DNA of 29,164 bases from Euperipatoides rowelli (taxonomy: Eukaryota > Onychophora > Udeonychophora > Euonychophora > Peripatopsidae), in the NCBI GenBank assembly GCA_003024985.2, contig PXIH01S0006502.1; one strand, given 5' to 3'. The position numbers were made by a program, and so were the translations under genes. The notes under the pieces were generated by a model. The model worked only from the letters and a program-made list of their open reading frames with translations, was not told where the DNA came from and searched no databases. Of the stretch, positions 1 through 8,979 are shown in pieces; the first letter of the stretch is position 1, and each line of letters starts with the position of its first letter.

Positions 1-717
1 GCTTCAATTGTGTACTCATTACGTGAAAGTCATCTTGAATATTTTAACAAAGAACAAGCAACTAAAAATAATGATTTAGAATTTACTTTAAAAAGGAAAA
101 TACTTAGTTGTGCTTTTATTCTAGTAATTTTATTAATGGTTTATGGTATTGTAAAGTTTAATTGTAACATGCAGACTTTAACAATATTATTCTTAGGATT
201 AACTATTTTATCAGCTGTAGTTGATGGAATAAGTGAAACAGAAATGTGGGAAGCTTTTATTGAAGGTGCTAAAAGTTTGCTTTTTGGTTCCTTGGTTATA
301 GGAATAGCAAGAGGGATAATGATAGTAGGTACAGATGGAGCAATAATAGATACTATGTTAAATGCCATTGTTAATCTTTTGTATGGTTTATCAAAGGGAG
401 CATTTATAGTTTTGAATGAGTTGTTTCAGATAGTAATAGCATGTTTAATACCTTCTTCTTCAGGACATGCAGCACTTACGATGTCAATTATGGCACCTTT
501 AGCTGATATTTTTTCTGTTCCAAGGTCTTCAGTTGTTACAGCTTATCAGATTGCTTCCGGACTTGGAAATTTTATAACACCAACATGTGGTGTTTTAATG
601 ACTGCACTTGGAATTGCAAAAGTAACTTGGGGACATTGGTTAAAATTTGTTTTACCACTGCTTGGTATTCATTTGCTTATTTCATTAGGTATCCTTTTAA
701 TAAGTGTTTATTGGTAA
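1..717 (+). CDS. YfcC-family membrane transporter, C-terminal part (5' end outside window)
   Basis: The reading frame is open from the first base, so the GTG at position 10 is probably internal and this is the last ~238 residues of a longer protein (family members are usually about 450-500 residues). It is an integral membrane protein with several hydrophobic segments. Family-type motifs are IGIARG, IPSSSGHAALTM, MAPLADIF and FITPTCGVLM, matching the conserved C-terminal half of YfcC/arginine-ornithine-antiporter-like carriers. Substrate cannot be told from sequence; Borrelia relatives are annotated as basic amino acid or C4-dicarboxylate transporters. The 80-bp spacer to gatC shows no clear terminator, so read-through into gatCAB is possible. 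My recollection is that B. burgdorferi has a helicase gene (uvrD) next to gatC and its YfcC gene near arcAB, so this neighbour may be a lineage difference. Confidence 0.8.
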   Translation, partial: ASIVYSLRESHLEYFNKEQATKNNDLEFTLKRKILSCAFILVILLMVYGIVKFNCNMQTLTILFLGLTILSAVVDGISETEMWEAFIEGAKSLLFGSLVIGIARGIMIVGTDGAIIDTMLNAIVNLLYGLSKGAFIVLNELFQIVIACLIPSSSGHAALTMSIMAPLADIFSVPRSSVVTAYQIASGLGNFITPTCGVLMTALGIAKVTWGHWLKFVLPLLGIHLLISLGILLISVYW

Positions 718-798
718 TATAATAATATGTTAGAAAATAATAGATTACTATCATTGAAATATATATATATAAAATAATTTTATCTTTAGGGAATAAAT

Positions 799-1071
799 AT
801 GGATGATAAACAATTAAAAAGTAGTTTAAAGGCAAATTCAATTGAGCTTAGTAGCAAAGAATTACAAGAATTTATAAAAAAATTTGATGATGTGTTGACA
901 ATAGTTAATAAAATATCAACTTTAGAAGTAAAGAATATAATAGTAACAAATAAGAAAAGTATAGATTCTTTAAGAGCAGATGTAGTGGTTGAGTCTCTTA
1001 AGATAGAAGATATAAAAAAACTAAGTAATTCTTTTCAAGATGGTTACTTTGTAGTTCCTAAAATACTTTAA
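799..1071 (+). CDS. gatC: Aspartyl/glutamyl-tRNA amidotransferase subunit C
   Basis: Small (90 aa) non-catalytic subunit of the GatCAB complex, which amidates Glu-tRNA(Gln), and in some bacteria Asp-tRNA(Asn), in the cytoplasm. GatC wraps around the GatA-GatB interface and stabilises the complex. The call rests on size, on a two-helix N-terminus followed by an extended tail with the typical S-L-R-x-D-x-V patch near residues 58-64, and above all on its place directly before gatA and gatB. The ATG is preceded by AGGG at about 8 bases. Sequence similarity to the family is low, as is usual for GatC, so the context carries much of the weight. Confidence 0.9.
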   Translation: MDDKQLKSSLKANSIELSSKELQEFIKKFDDVLTIVNKISTLEVKNIIVTNKKSIDSLRADVVVESLKIEDIKKLSNSFQDGYFVVPKIL

Positions 1072-1095
1072 TTTATAGTTAGAAAAGGATTTTAT

Positions 1096-2514
1096 ATGGA
1101 TGTAAAAAATTTGACACTAATTGAGATTCAAGCTAAGCTTAAAAATAAAGAATATACTGTTTATAATTTTGTAAAAGCTTATAAAGAAAATTATGAAAAT
1201 GGCAAGGATATAAATGGATATATAGAATTTTTTTCTACTGCACTTGAACAAGCAAGACATTACGATGAACTTTTAAGAAAAGGCAAAACTCTTCCTCTTA
1301 TGGGCTTGATGATAGCTGTTAAGGATAATATTTCAATTAAGGGAGAGGCCTTAACTTGTTCTTCAAAAATACTACAAGGTTACATAGCTCCTTATGATGC
1401 TACGGTTATTAAGAGACTCAGAGAAAAAGGAGTAATTTTTTTAGGGCGTACTAACATGGATGAGTTTGCTATGGGTTCTTCTTGTGAGTTTACATGTTAT
1501 GGTCCAACTTTAAACCCTGTGAACAAAGAATACATAGCTGGAGGAAGTTCTGGTGGTTCTGCTGCTGTTGTAGCCGCTGGTCAAGCTCCCTTTGCACTTG
1601 GAAGTGATACAGGTGGTTCTGTAAGGCTTCCAGCATCTTTTACAGGAATAATAGGCTATAAGCCTAGTTATGGTATGCTATCAAGGTATGGTGTGGCTGC
1701 GTATGGCTCTTCTCTTGATCAAATCGGATTTCTTTCAAAAAACGTAGATGATATTATATTAATTTTGAAGAATACCATTGGAGTTGATCCTATGGATGCA
1801 ACTTCTGTTGATATAGATTTTTCTGGAGATTGCTTTGAGAATGATCAGACTTTAAAAGGCAAGAAAGTTGCAATAATCAAAGAACTTAGTGAGGACTTGA
1901 TGGAGAATGATATTGCAAATAAATTTGTGAAATTTAAAAATGATATTAAAAATTTGGGAGCAGAAATTCATGAAATAACAATTGAGGAAATTAATTATAT
2001 TATTTCTGTTTACTACTCAGTAGCTCCTGTTGAGGTTTATTCTAATCTGGCAAGGTACGATTCTTTACGATATGGTCAGGTATTAAAAGAAAAACTGGAA
2101 CTTAATGAATTTTATGTTAAGCATCGAAGTTTGTTAATGGGAAATGAAGTCCATAGAAGAATAGTTTTAGGGAATTATTTATTAGCTAATGGATATTATA
2201 ATAAAGTAAATATGATTTTAGAAAATATGATAAAACCTAAATTTAAAGAATTGCTCTTTCAATATGATTTTATTGCTACACCTGTAAGCTTTACAAAGCC
2301 TTTTAAATGCGGTTCAAAAACAGAAGATCCTGTAGCAATGTATTATTCAGATGTTTGTACAGTAATTGCAAATCTTGTTGGACTTCCAGTAATTTCCATT
2401 CCTTATGGAACTAGTTCTGATAAATTGCCAATAGGAATGCAAGTTATGGGAAGGTATGGTCAAGATTTTAAACTTTTAAGTTTTGTAAAAACTTTATTAA
2501 GTGAGGTTAAGTGA
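1096..2514 (+). CDS. gatA: Aspartyl/glutamyl-tRNA amidotransferase subunit A
   Basis: Amidase-signature glutaminase subunit (472 aa) of GatCAB. It releases ammonia from glutamine (or asparagine), which is channelled to GatB. The Ser-cisSer-Lys catalytic triad is visible: Lys76 in the IAVKDN motif, Ser151 in the GGSSGGS loop and Ser175 in DTGGSVR, at the spacing expected for the family. Length is normal (about 470-490). The start is an ATG 9 bases after AGAAAAGGA. Its TGA stop touches the ATG of gatB directly, so the two are translationally coupled. Borrelia is thought to lack glutaminyl-tRNA synthetase, which makes this pathway essential for Gln-tRNA(Gln). Confidence 0.97.
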   Translation: MDVKNLTLIEIQAKLKNKEYTVYNFVKAYKENYENGKDINGYIEFFSTALEQARHYDELLRKGKTLPLMGLMIAVKDNISIKGEALTCSSKILQGYIAPYDATVIKRLREKGVIFLGRTNMDEFAMGSSCEFTCYGPTLNPVNKEYIAGGSSGGSAAVVAAGQAPFALGSDTGGSVRLPASFTGIIGYKPSYGMLSRYGVAAYGSSLDQIGFLSKNVDDIILILKNTIGVDPMDATSVDIDFSGDCFENDQTLKGKKVAIIKELSEDLMENDIANKFVKFKNDIKNLGAEIHEITIEEINYIISVYYSVAPVEVYSNLARYDSLRYGQVLKEKLELNEFYVKHRSLLMGNEVHRRIVLGNYLLANGYYNKVNMILENMIKPKFKELLFQYDFIATPVSFTKPFKCGSKTEDPVAMYYSDVCTVIANLVGLPVISIPYGTSSDKLPIGMQVMGRYGQDFKLLSFVKTLLSEVK

Positions 2515-3972
2515 ATGAAACATAAATTACTAATAGGCTTAGAAGTTCATGTTTTACTTAATTTAAATTCGAAGGCTTTTTGTGCATGTAGGAATTCATA
2601 TGGTGGTATGCCAAATTCAAGAATATGTCCGACTTGTTTGGGACTTCCTGGAGCACTACCAATGACAAATATCGAATTAGTCAATAGTGCAATTTTAGCA
2701 GGACATGCGTTAAATACTAATTTTAATAATATAATTAAATTTGACAGAAAGCATTATATTTACCCTGATTTACCCAAAGGATATCAGATATCTCAATATG
2801 ATATTCCTATTTGTAAGGATGGATACCTTGATTTTCAACTAGAAGAAAAAATAAAAAGGGTATATATAAAAAGGATTCACATGGAAGAGGATTCAGGTAA
2901 GATTTTGCATGTTGATGATTTTAATGATCATAGTTATGTTGACTTTAATAGATCTGGATCACCTTTGCTTGAAATAGTATCTGGACCTAATTTCAATAAC
3001 TCTGAAGAAGTAATTCTTTATTTGAGTGAAATTCGGGAAATTTTTCGTTATTTGGATCTTTCTGAATGTAATATGGAGAATGGTTCCTTTCGTTGTGATG
3101 TTAATATTAATTTGCTCATCAATGAAGATAAACTTGAATATAAGACTCCTATAGCAGAAATAAAAAATTTAAATTCTTTTAAATCAATGGAATTAGCAAT
3201 TAAGTATGAAGAGATCAGACAAATAGAAGAGTGGGTAAGTTGTAGAAAAACATTGGATAAATTTGGGAAGCATACAAGAGGCTTCAATGATAAACAAGGT
3301 ATTACAGTCATACAAAGAGAAAAGGAGAGTGCACAAGAATATTATTATATAAAAGAACCAGATTTACCTCTTATTGAAATAAGTGATGCTTATATTGATA
3401 ATATTAAGCAGAAAAATATGAAGGAACTTCCAAGTCAAGCAAGGATGCGTCTTAAGGAACAGTATAAACTTAGTAATTTTGCTGTTATAACTTTAACAAA
3501 AGATAAAAATTTGCTTAACTATTTTGAAAAAGCTGTGAACGGGTCAAGTTCTCCAGAAAAAATTGCCAACTGGATTTTATCAGAAGTTTTAGGTTTTGTT
3601 AATAACAAAGGACTTACTATTATGAATTTTCCTTTGAGCCCTAAAAAGATTACAGGATTAGTTGATTTAATAGTACAAGGGGTAATAAGTGGAAAACTTG
3701 CTAAAGATATTTTCTTAGCTATGATAGAAACAAAACAGGAAGCAAATGATATAATACTGGCAAGAGGACTTAAACAGATTAGCAATAATGATTTTATTGA
3801 AAAAGTAGTACTTGAAGTTTTGACTGAAAACCAAAAATCAATAGAACTTTATAAAAGTGGCAAAGACAATGCTTTTAAATTTATGATGGGTCAGATTATG
3901 AAAAAAACTGATGGTAAGTTAAATCCGGTACTTGCTAATACTATGCTTTTGCGTAAATTAAAAGAGTTGTAA
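2515..3972 (+). CDS. gatB: Aspartyl/glutamyl-tRNA amidotransferase subunit B
   Basis: Transamidase subunit (485 aa) that binds the misacylated tRNA, activates the glutamyl group with ATP and transfers ammonia from GatA. The N-terminal cradle has the IGLEVHV start motif, the zinc-binding cysteines C23, C25, C38 and C41 (CxC...CPTC), and the RKHYIYPDLPKGYQISQYD core signature. The C-terminal ~130 residues form the helical and YqeY-like tail that contacts the tRNA. Length is normal. It begins immediately after the gatA stop and its stop is one base before the TTG start of the next gene, so gatC-gatA-gatB-downstream gene form one tightly packed operon. Confidence 0.97.
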   Translation: MKHKLLIGLEVHVLLNLNSKAFCACRNSYGGMPNSRICPTCLGLPGALPMTNIELVNSAILAGHALNTNFNNIIKFDRKHYIYPDLPKGYQISQYDIPICKDGYLDFQLEEKIKRVYIKRIHMEEDSGKILHVDDFNDHSYVDFNRSGSPLLEIVSGPNFNNSEEVILYLSEIREIFRYLDLSECNMENGSFRCDVNINLLINEDKLEYKTPIAEIKNLNSFKSMELAIKYEEIRQIEEWVSCRKTLDKFGKHTRGFNDKQGITVIQREKESAQEYYYIKEPDLPLIEISDAYIDNIKQKNMKELPSQARMRLKEQYKLSNFAVITLTKDKNLLNYFEKAVNGSSSPEKIANWILSEVLGFVNNKGLTIMNFPLSPKKITGLVDLIVQGVISGKLAKDIFLAMIETKQEANDIILARGLKQISNNDFIEKVVLEVLTENQKSIELYKSGKDNAFKFMMGQIMKKTDGKLNPVLANTMLLRKLKEL

Positions 3973-3973
3973 A

Positions 3974-4756
3974 TTGTATTTAATTAATGAACTGCCATTA
4001 ATAAAGCGAGCTAGGTTTTTTTATCTTTACGATATACATGGTAAGAGATATTTAGATTTCTATCAAAATAGGGGTAAGAATTATTTAGGGCATAGGATAA
4101 AAGGAGTTAGTCTGATTGTTAAGCAGACTCTTTCAAAAGGATTAACTTCTAGCTATAAAACGATATATGAGCAGCAATTTAAAAGAGCAGTGTTTGATTT
4201 TTTCAATCAGGCAGGAACAGTGTTTGTTTTTAAGCATGAGAATGCTGCTAGAGATTTTTTGTTTTTTCTAACAGGAAAAGATAGTTTGAAACAACCTTGG
4301 AGTTTACAAGATCAAGGCAATTATGAATTTAAAGTAGGTTTCACTAATTTTGAATATCCAATGTTTGTTAGTTTACCTTTGCNTGGATTTTTAAGTTTAA
4401 CACTAGTTATTTTAAATAATTTTAAAGACAAACAAATGGAATTTAAGGATAATTTTGATGCTTTAACTTTAGCATTAGCTAAGCATATTATTTATAATTT
4501 AATAAAATATGAGAAAATTGAACAATACGATTTTTCATGTTTTAAAAATTTACTCTTTAGTGTAGTGGGTAGGTATTTGTTTCCTTTGTACAAAGAAGAG
4601 TTTCATTCTGAGATTTTTAGAATATTCCTTAAAGCGGGTTATTTGCTTAGTCCTTTATATCACAATCCTTCTATTATTCCTTTGGTTTTTTCTAAAGGGG
4701 ATTTTGATAATTTTAAAAAACTTGCATTAAGACTTAAGGATGAATTTATACAATAA
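3974..4756 (+). CDS. Degenerate class III aminotransferase-like protein
   Basis: 260-aa protein beginning at a TTG, with AAGAG lying within the end of gatB as a plausible ribosome site. Residues about 11-50 resemble the N-terminus of class III (glutamate-1-semialdehyde/ornithine type) PLP aminotransferases: KRARFFYLYDIHGKRYLDF followed by a G...YLGHR segment. The rest is far shorter than the family (about 400-450), and I see neither the PLP-lysine motif nor a clear D-x-x-Q/A cofactor segment, so catalysis as an aminotransferase is unlikely. It may be a shrunken, repurposed protein conserved at this place in Borrelia (the BB0340 position, from memory). Position 4383 is an unresolved N, making codon 137 unknown. 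It shares the gatCAB transcript by spacing. Function unknown. Confidence 0.72.
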   Translation: MYLINELPLIKRARFFYLYDIHGKRYLDFYQNRGKNYLGHRIKGVSLIVKQTLSKGLTSSYKTIYEQQFKRAVFDFFNQAGTVFVFKHENAARDFLFFLTGKDSLKQPWSLQDQGNYEFKVGFTNFEYPMFVSLPLXGFLSLTLVILNNFKDKQMEFKDNFDALTLALAKHIIYNLIKYEKIEQYDFSCFKNLLFSVVGRYLFPLYKEEFHSEIFRIFLKAGYLLSPLYHNPSIIPLVFSKGDFDNFKKLALRLKDEFIQ

Positions 4757-4759
4757 GTA

Positions 4760-4788
4760 TTGACTTTATATTGTTTATCTAAGATAAT
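4760..4788 (+). promoter_or_regulatory. Sigma-70 promoter for rplM-rpsI
   Basis: TTGACT at 4760-4765 (5 of 6 match to TTGACA), a 17-bp spacer, then GATAAT at 4783-4788 (5 of 6 match to TATAAT). It lies in the 85-bp gap between the aminotransferase-like gene and rplM, with transcription predicted to start about 45-50 bases before the rplM ATG. This is the best-matching promoter I see in the window. Confidence 0.7.
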
Positions 4789-4841
4789 GGGATGAGTCAA
4801 TTTATTTTTTGTCATTAAAGATATTAAGGATTAAGTAATTT

Positions 4842-5270
4842 ATGAAAACAATTTTTGTTAAGCCTAAGGATGTAAAGAAAAAATGGTATATTATTAATGC
4901 TGAGGACAAAATACTTGGACGGATTGCTGTTAAAGTTGTGAAAATTTTAAGAGGAAAACACAAACCTTTTTACACTCCACATCAAGATTTAGGAGATAAT
5001 GTAGTAATAATTAATTCTTCAAAGGTTAAAATGTCTGGTAAGAAATACGAACAAAAGATTTACTATAGGCATTCAGGTTATCCAGGTGGTATTTATTCAG
5101 ATACCTTTAGGACCTTAATAAATCGAAAACCTACAGCTCCCTTAGAGAAAGCAATTAAGGGAATGCTGCCAAAGGGTCCTTTAGGAAGAGAACTTTTTAG
5201 GAATCTTAGAGTGTTTTCAGGAGATATTCATAATCTTCAAGCTCAAAATTTGGAGAATTTAGATATTTAA
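4842..5270 (+). CDS. rplM: 50S ribosomal protein L13
   Basis: 142-aa large-subunit protein, normal length for bacterial L13. Family features seen: N-terminal [18 protein letters not shown], the [10 protein letters not shown] segment, [12 protein letters not shown], the [10 protein letters not shown] loop and the C-terminal [10 protein letters not shown] motif. The ATG is preceded by AAGGATTAAG. It binds 23S rRNA early in assembly. It is followed 13 bases later by rpsI, the near-universal rplM-rpsI pair, and driven by the promoter at 4760-4788. Confidence 0.98.
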   Translation: MKTIFVKPKDVKKKWYIINAEDKILGRIAVKVVKILRGKHKPFYTPHQDLGDNVVIINSSKVKMSGKKYEQKIYYRHSGYPGGIYSDTFRTLINRKPTAPLEKAIKGMLPKGPLGRELFRNLRVFSGDIHNLQAQNLENLDI

Positions 5271-5283
5271 AAAGAGGGGTGAA

Positions 5284-5700
5284 GTGAGTAGTGCAAGTTT
5301 GAAATTAAAAGATGTTAGTTTAGCAATGGGTACTGGAAGACGTAAGTCTTCTGTAGCTAGGGTGTATATAAGAGAAGGTATAGGTAATATTATAGTCAAT
5401 AAGAAGGATATCAATGAATATATTCAAATTGAGACTTTGAGAAAAGTGGCTATTACTCCTCTTGTTGTTACAGAAACATTAGGGAAGTATGATATACTAG
5501 TAAATATTTATGGTGGTGGTATTTCAGGCCAAGCAGGAGCAATAAGACATGGAATTTCTAGGGCTCTTTTAGCTTTAAATGAGGATAATAAAATAATTTT
5601 AAGGACCAGTGGTTTATTAACACGAGATTCCCGTGTCGTTGAGCGTAAAAAGTATGGTAAGAAAAAAGCTAGAAAAAGCTTTCAGTTTTCAAAGAGATAA
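5284..5700 (+). CDS. rpsI: 30S ribosomal protein S9
   Basis: 138-aa small-subunit protein. S9 features: [12 protein letters not shown] near the N-terminus, the [19 protein letters not shown] core, [14 protein letters not shown], and the basic tail ending in SKR that reaches the P-site tRNA. The GTG start at 5284 follows AAAGAGGGGTGA, a strong ribosome site; an internal ATG at 5326 would put the protein directly at the GTGRRK motif but has no comparable site. It is co-transcribed with rplM and ends just before a hairpin terminator. Confidence 0.97.
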   Translation: MSSASLKLKDVSLAMGTGRRKSSVARVYIREGIGNIIVNKKDINEYIQIETLRKVAITPLVVTETLGKYDILVNIYGGGISGQAGAIRHGISRALLALNEDNKIILRTSGLLTRDSRVVERKKYGKKKARKSFQFSKR

Positions 5701-5718
5701 TTTTAATTTGTTATTTTT

Positions 5719-5748
5719 AAAAAAGAACCTCTTTAGAGGTTCTTTTTT
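5719..5748. terminator. Bidirectional rho-independent terminator between rpsI and eno
   Basis: Perfect 14-bp inverted repeat: left arm AAAAAAGAACCTCT at 5719-5732 and right arm AGAGGTTCTTTTTT at 5735-5748, giving a GC-containing stem with A-tract and T-tract flanks. It sits 18 bases after the rpsI stop and 8 bases beyond the stop of eno on the other strand, so it can end both convergent transcripts. Confidence 0.9.
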
Positions 5749-5755
5749 AAATTTA

Positions 5756-7039
<1,284 letters not shown>

Positions 7040-7082
7040 TTAAACTCCTTATACTTATAATGTACTTATTTTATATTATTTT

Positions 7083-7111
7083 AGTATAGTTTTATTTAGC
7101 ATAAATGTGTA
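7083..7111 (-). promoter_or_regulatory. Candidate eno promoter
   Basis: On the minus strand, TACACA (7106-7111; 4 of 6 match to TTGACA), a 17-bp spacer, and TATACT (7083-7088; 5 of 6 match to TATAAT), ending 43 bases before the eno ATG. In such AT-rich DNA a match of this quality can occur by chance. Confidence 0.42.
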
Positions 7112-7163
7112 GTAAATTTACTTAAATAAATGTTTATATATATTATAATAGTTATAGGTTATT

Positions 7164-7919
7164 ATGCGAAAAATGTTTATTTGTTTGTTATTTTTATATG
7201 TAATTGATTTATTTAGTTTATTTTCAGAAGGTTATTTGGTTGAAAATTTTGACTTGTCTTTGAGTGAATTTCTAGAGGTTACTACTAGAAAAGATAAGTT
7301 TGATCCAATAATAGGTTCTAAGAGTATTATTTTATTTTATCCTCCTGATAATAAACTAAGAAGCTTAAAAGTTGCTTTGAGTTTTGATCAATATGTTAAG
7401 AAATATTTGTTTAAAAAAAATAAATATGGTGTTTTTTTTGTAAAAATTGATGTTCCAATGGGTATTCATGATATTAACTATAGACTCATTGTTGATGGAA
7501 TTTGGACTAATGATATAAATAATAAAAATGTTTCTTATGATTTGGACGCTGTGATTTTTTCTAATATAAAATTGCCTAGTAAAGATAATGTATATACTTT
7601 TTTGAGAAATCCTATTGTAGAAGATAATGGAGATTCTGTAGAAATATTTTATATAGGTGAACCTGAACAAATTGTTACAATTGCTGGTAGCTTTAATAAT
7701 TGGAATCCATTTATGAATAAGCTCTCCGAGAGTCCTACTAATAAAGGAATTTATACTATCAGATTAAAAAACTTACCACAAGGTAGGATTTATTATTATT
7801 TTGTTTCATCAGGTAATAAAATTTTAGATAAAAATAATGTGAATAAGATAAATTTATATTTTTTAAAAAATTCTTTTAATAATATTGATTTTGAAGTCTC
7901 TTATTTTGACAATAAGTAG
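7164..7919 (+). CDS. P26-like exported protein with two CBM48/glycogen-binding-like domains
   Basis: 251 aa with a hydrophobic signal segment at residues 4-20. The C-terminal half (about 155-245) resembles the early-set fold of AMPK-beta/isoamylase-type glycogen-binding domains: AGSFNNWNP at 174-182, then a strand with LPQGRIYYYFVSSG. The first half (about 50-135) also looks like this fold, with YRLIVDGIWTND at 106-117 matching the Y-x-F-x-V-D-G-x-W-x-x-D pattern. So the protein is probably two tandem domains exported to the periplasm or outer surface. It corresponds by position to the gene called P26 in B. burgdorferi (BB0336, from memory). No ligand is known to me; early-set domains can also bind proteins. 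It stands alone between eno and the opp operon. Confidence 0.8.
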   Translation: MRKMFICLLFLYVIDLFSLFSEGYLVENFDLSLSEFLEVTTRKDKFDPIIGSKSIILFYPPDNKLRSLKVALSFDQYVKKYLFKKNKYGVFFVKIDVPMGIHDINYRLIVDGIWTNDINNKNVSYDLDAVIFSNIKLPSKDNVYTFLRNPIVEDNGDSVEIFYIGEPEQIVTIAGSFNNWNPFMNKLSESPTNKGIYTIRLKNLPQGRIYYYFVSSGNKILDKNNVNKINLYFLKNSFNNIDFEVSYFDNK

Positions 7920-7961
7920 TTGAAATACAAAAATATTATGATGAGTGATTATTTATCATAA

Positions 7962-8948
7962 TCATTTATTTAAGGACTTGTTCATAATATCAAATAAATA
8001 TCTTGATACATAGTGTCCTTCTTGTACTTGCTCTAGTTTTAAACAATCTAAGGAGGGGGGTATGTTATTGTTACTAATCTCTGAGAGAGTTTGTTCATCC
8101 AGTCTAATTTTTTTATTTTTTCTTTTTTCTGGATCAACTTCTGGAATAGAATCTATTAGCATTCTAGTGTAGGGATGAATGGGATTAGAGAATAATTGTT
8201 CTCTGTTTGCTTTTTCTATAATTACTCCAAGATACATTACAGCAATTTCATCACTCATATATTTAACAACAGCTAAGTCATGTGAAATAAATAGATAAGT
8301 TAAATTAAATTCTCTTTGTAAGTCTTTAAGCAAATTTAGTATTTGAGCTCTAGTTGAAGCATCAAGAGCGGAGACAGCTTCATCTAGAAGTAGAAGTTGT
8401 GGGTTCAAAGCTAAGGCTCTAGCTATTCCAATTCTTTGTTTTTGTCCGCCTGAGAATTCATGAGGATATCTGTAAAGCATGCTTCTTTTAAGTTCTACAA
8501 TATCTATTAATTCTAATATTCGACTTTCAATCTTTTCTTTCGTTTGTGGTAATATCTTGTTCTCATTATAGATATTTAATGGTTCAGCAATAATTTCCTT
8601 TATTGTCATTCTGGGATCTAAAGAGGTATAAGGATCTTGGAATATCATTTGCATATCTTTTTTAACTATTAGCAATTCTTTTTTTGATAATCTTAATAGA
8701 TCTTTGTCTTTAAAATAAATTTTTCCATTATTTGGCTTATAAAGTTGCATTATTGATCTTAAAGTAGTAGACTTCCCACAACCAGATTCTCCAACTAATC
8801 CTAGGGTTTTATTTTTTTGTATTTCAAAACTTACATTATTAACAGCATATATCTTTCTTTTATTCTTCCAGAACAAGAAATTTTCACCAATAGTAAATGT
8901 CTGTACTAAGTTGTCTACTTTCAGTATGGTTTCGTGTTTATTGTTCAT
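7962..8948 (-). CDS. oppF: Oligopeptide ABC transporter ATP-binding protein OppF
   Basis: 328-aa ATPase partner of OppD. Walker A GESGCGKST at about 53-61, Q-loop MIFQDPYTSLDP around 101-112, signature FSGGQKQR at about 165-172, Walker B LLLLDEAVSALD and switch histidine in FISHD: all catalytic elements are present. The C-terminal extension has the HPYTRMLIDSIPEVDP segment of the oligopeptide/dipeptide family, but the Cys-rich GCxFxxRC end typical of many OppF proteins is missing; only one cysteine remains. The start is an ATG with GGAGATTAAA upstream. It is the last gene of the opp operon, 31 bases after oppD. Confidence 0.95.
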   Translation of the reverse strand: MNNKHETILKVDNLVQTFTIGENFLFWKNKRKIYAVNNVSFEIQKNKTLGLVGESGCGKSTTLRSIMQLYKPNNGKIYFKDKDLLRLSKKELLIVKKDMQMIFQDPYTSLDPRMTIKEIIAEPLNIYNENKILPQTKEKIESRILELIDIVELKRSMLYRYPHEFSGGQKQRIGIARALALNPQLLLLDEAVSALDASTRAQILNLLKDLQREFNLTYLFISHDLAVVKYMSDEIAVMYLGVIIEKANREQLFSNPIHPYTRMLIDSIPEVDPEKRKNKKIRLDEQTLSEISNNNIPPSLDCLKLEQVQEGHYVSRYLFDIMNKSLNK

Positions 8949-8979
8949 TTTAATCTCCTCTATGCGTTTATCTCTAGGT

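Noticed and set aside
7144-7149. TATAAT before P26 as a promoter
   Set aside because: It lies only about 15 bases before the ATG and the matching upstream hexamer is poor; the region is AT-rich enough for chance TATAAT.
7365-7670. 101-codon minus-strand frame opposite P26
   Set aside because: Antisense to a gene with clear domains; composition dominated by Ile/Phe/Tyr as expected of AT-rich shadow frames, no ribosome site.
7935-7962. Possible hairpin terminator after P26 (ATTATGAT arms)
   Set aside because: Stem is only 8 bp and AT-rich with a 12-base loop and no T-tract; too weak to annotate.
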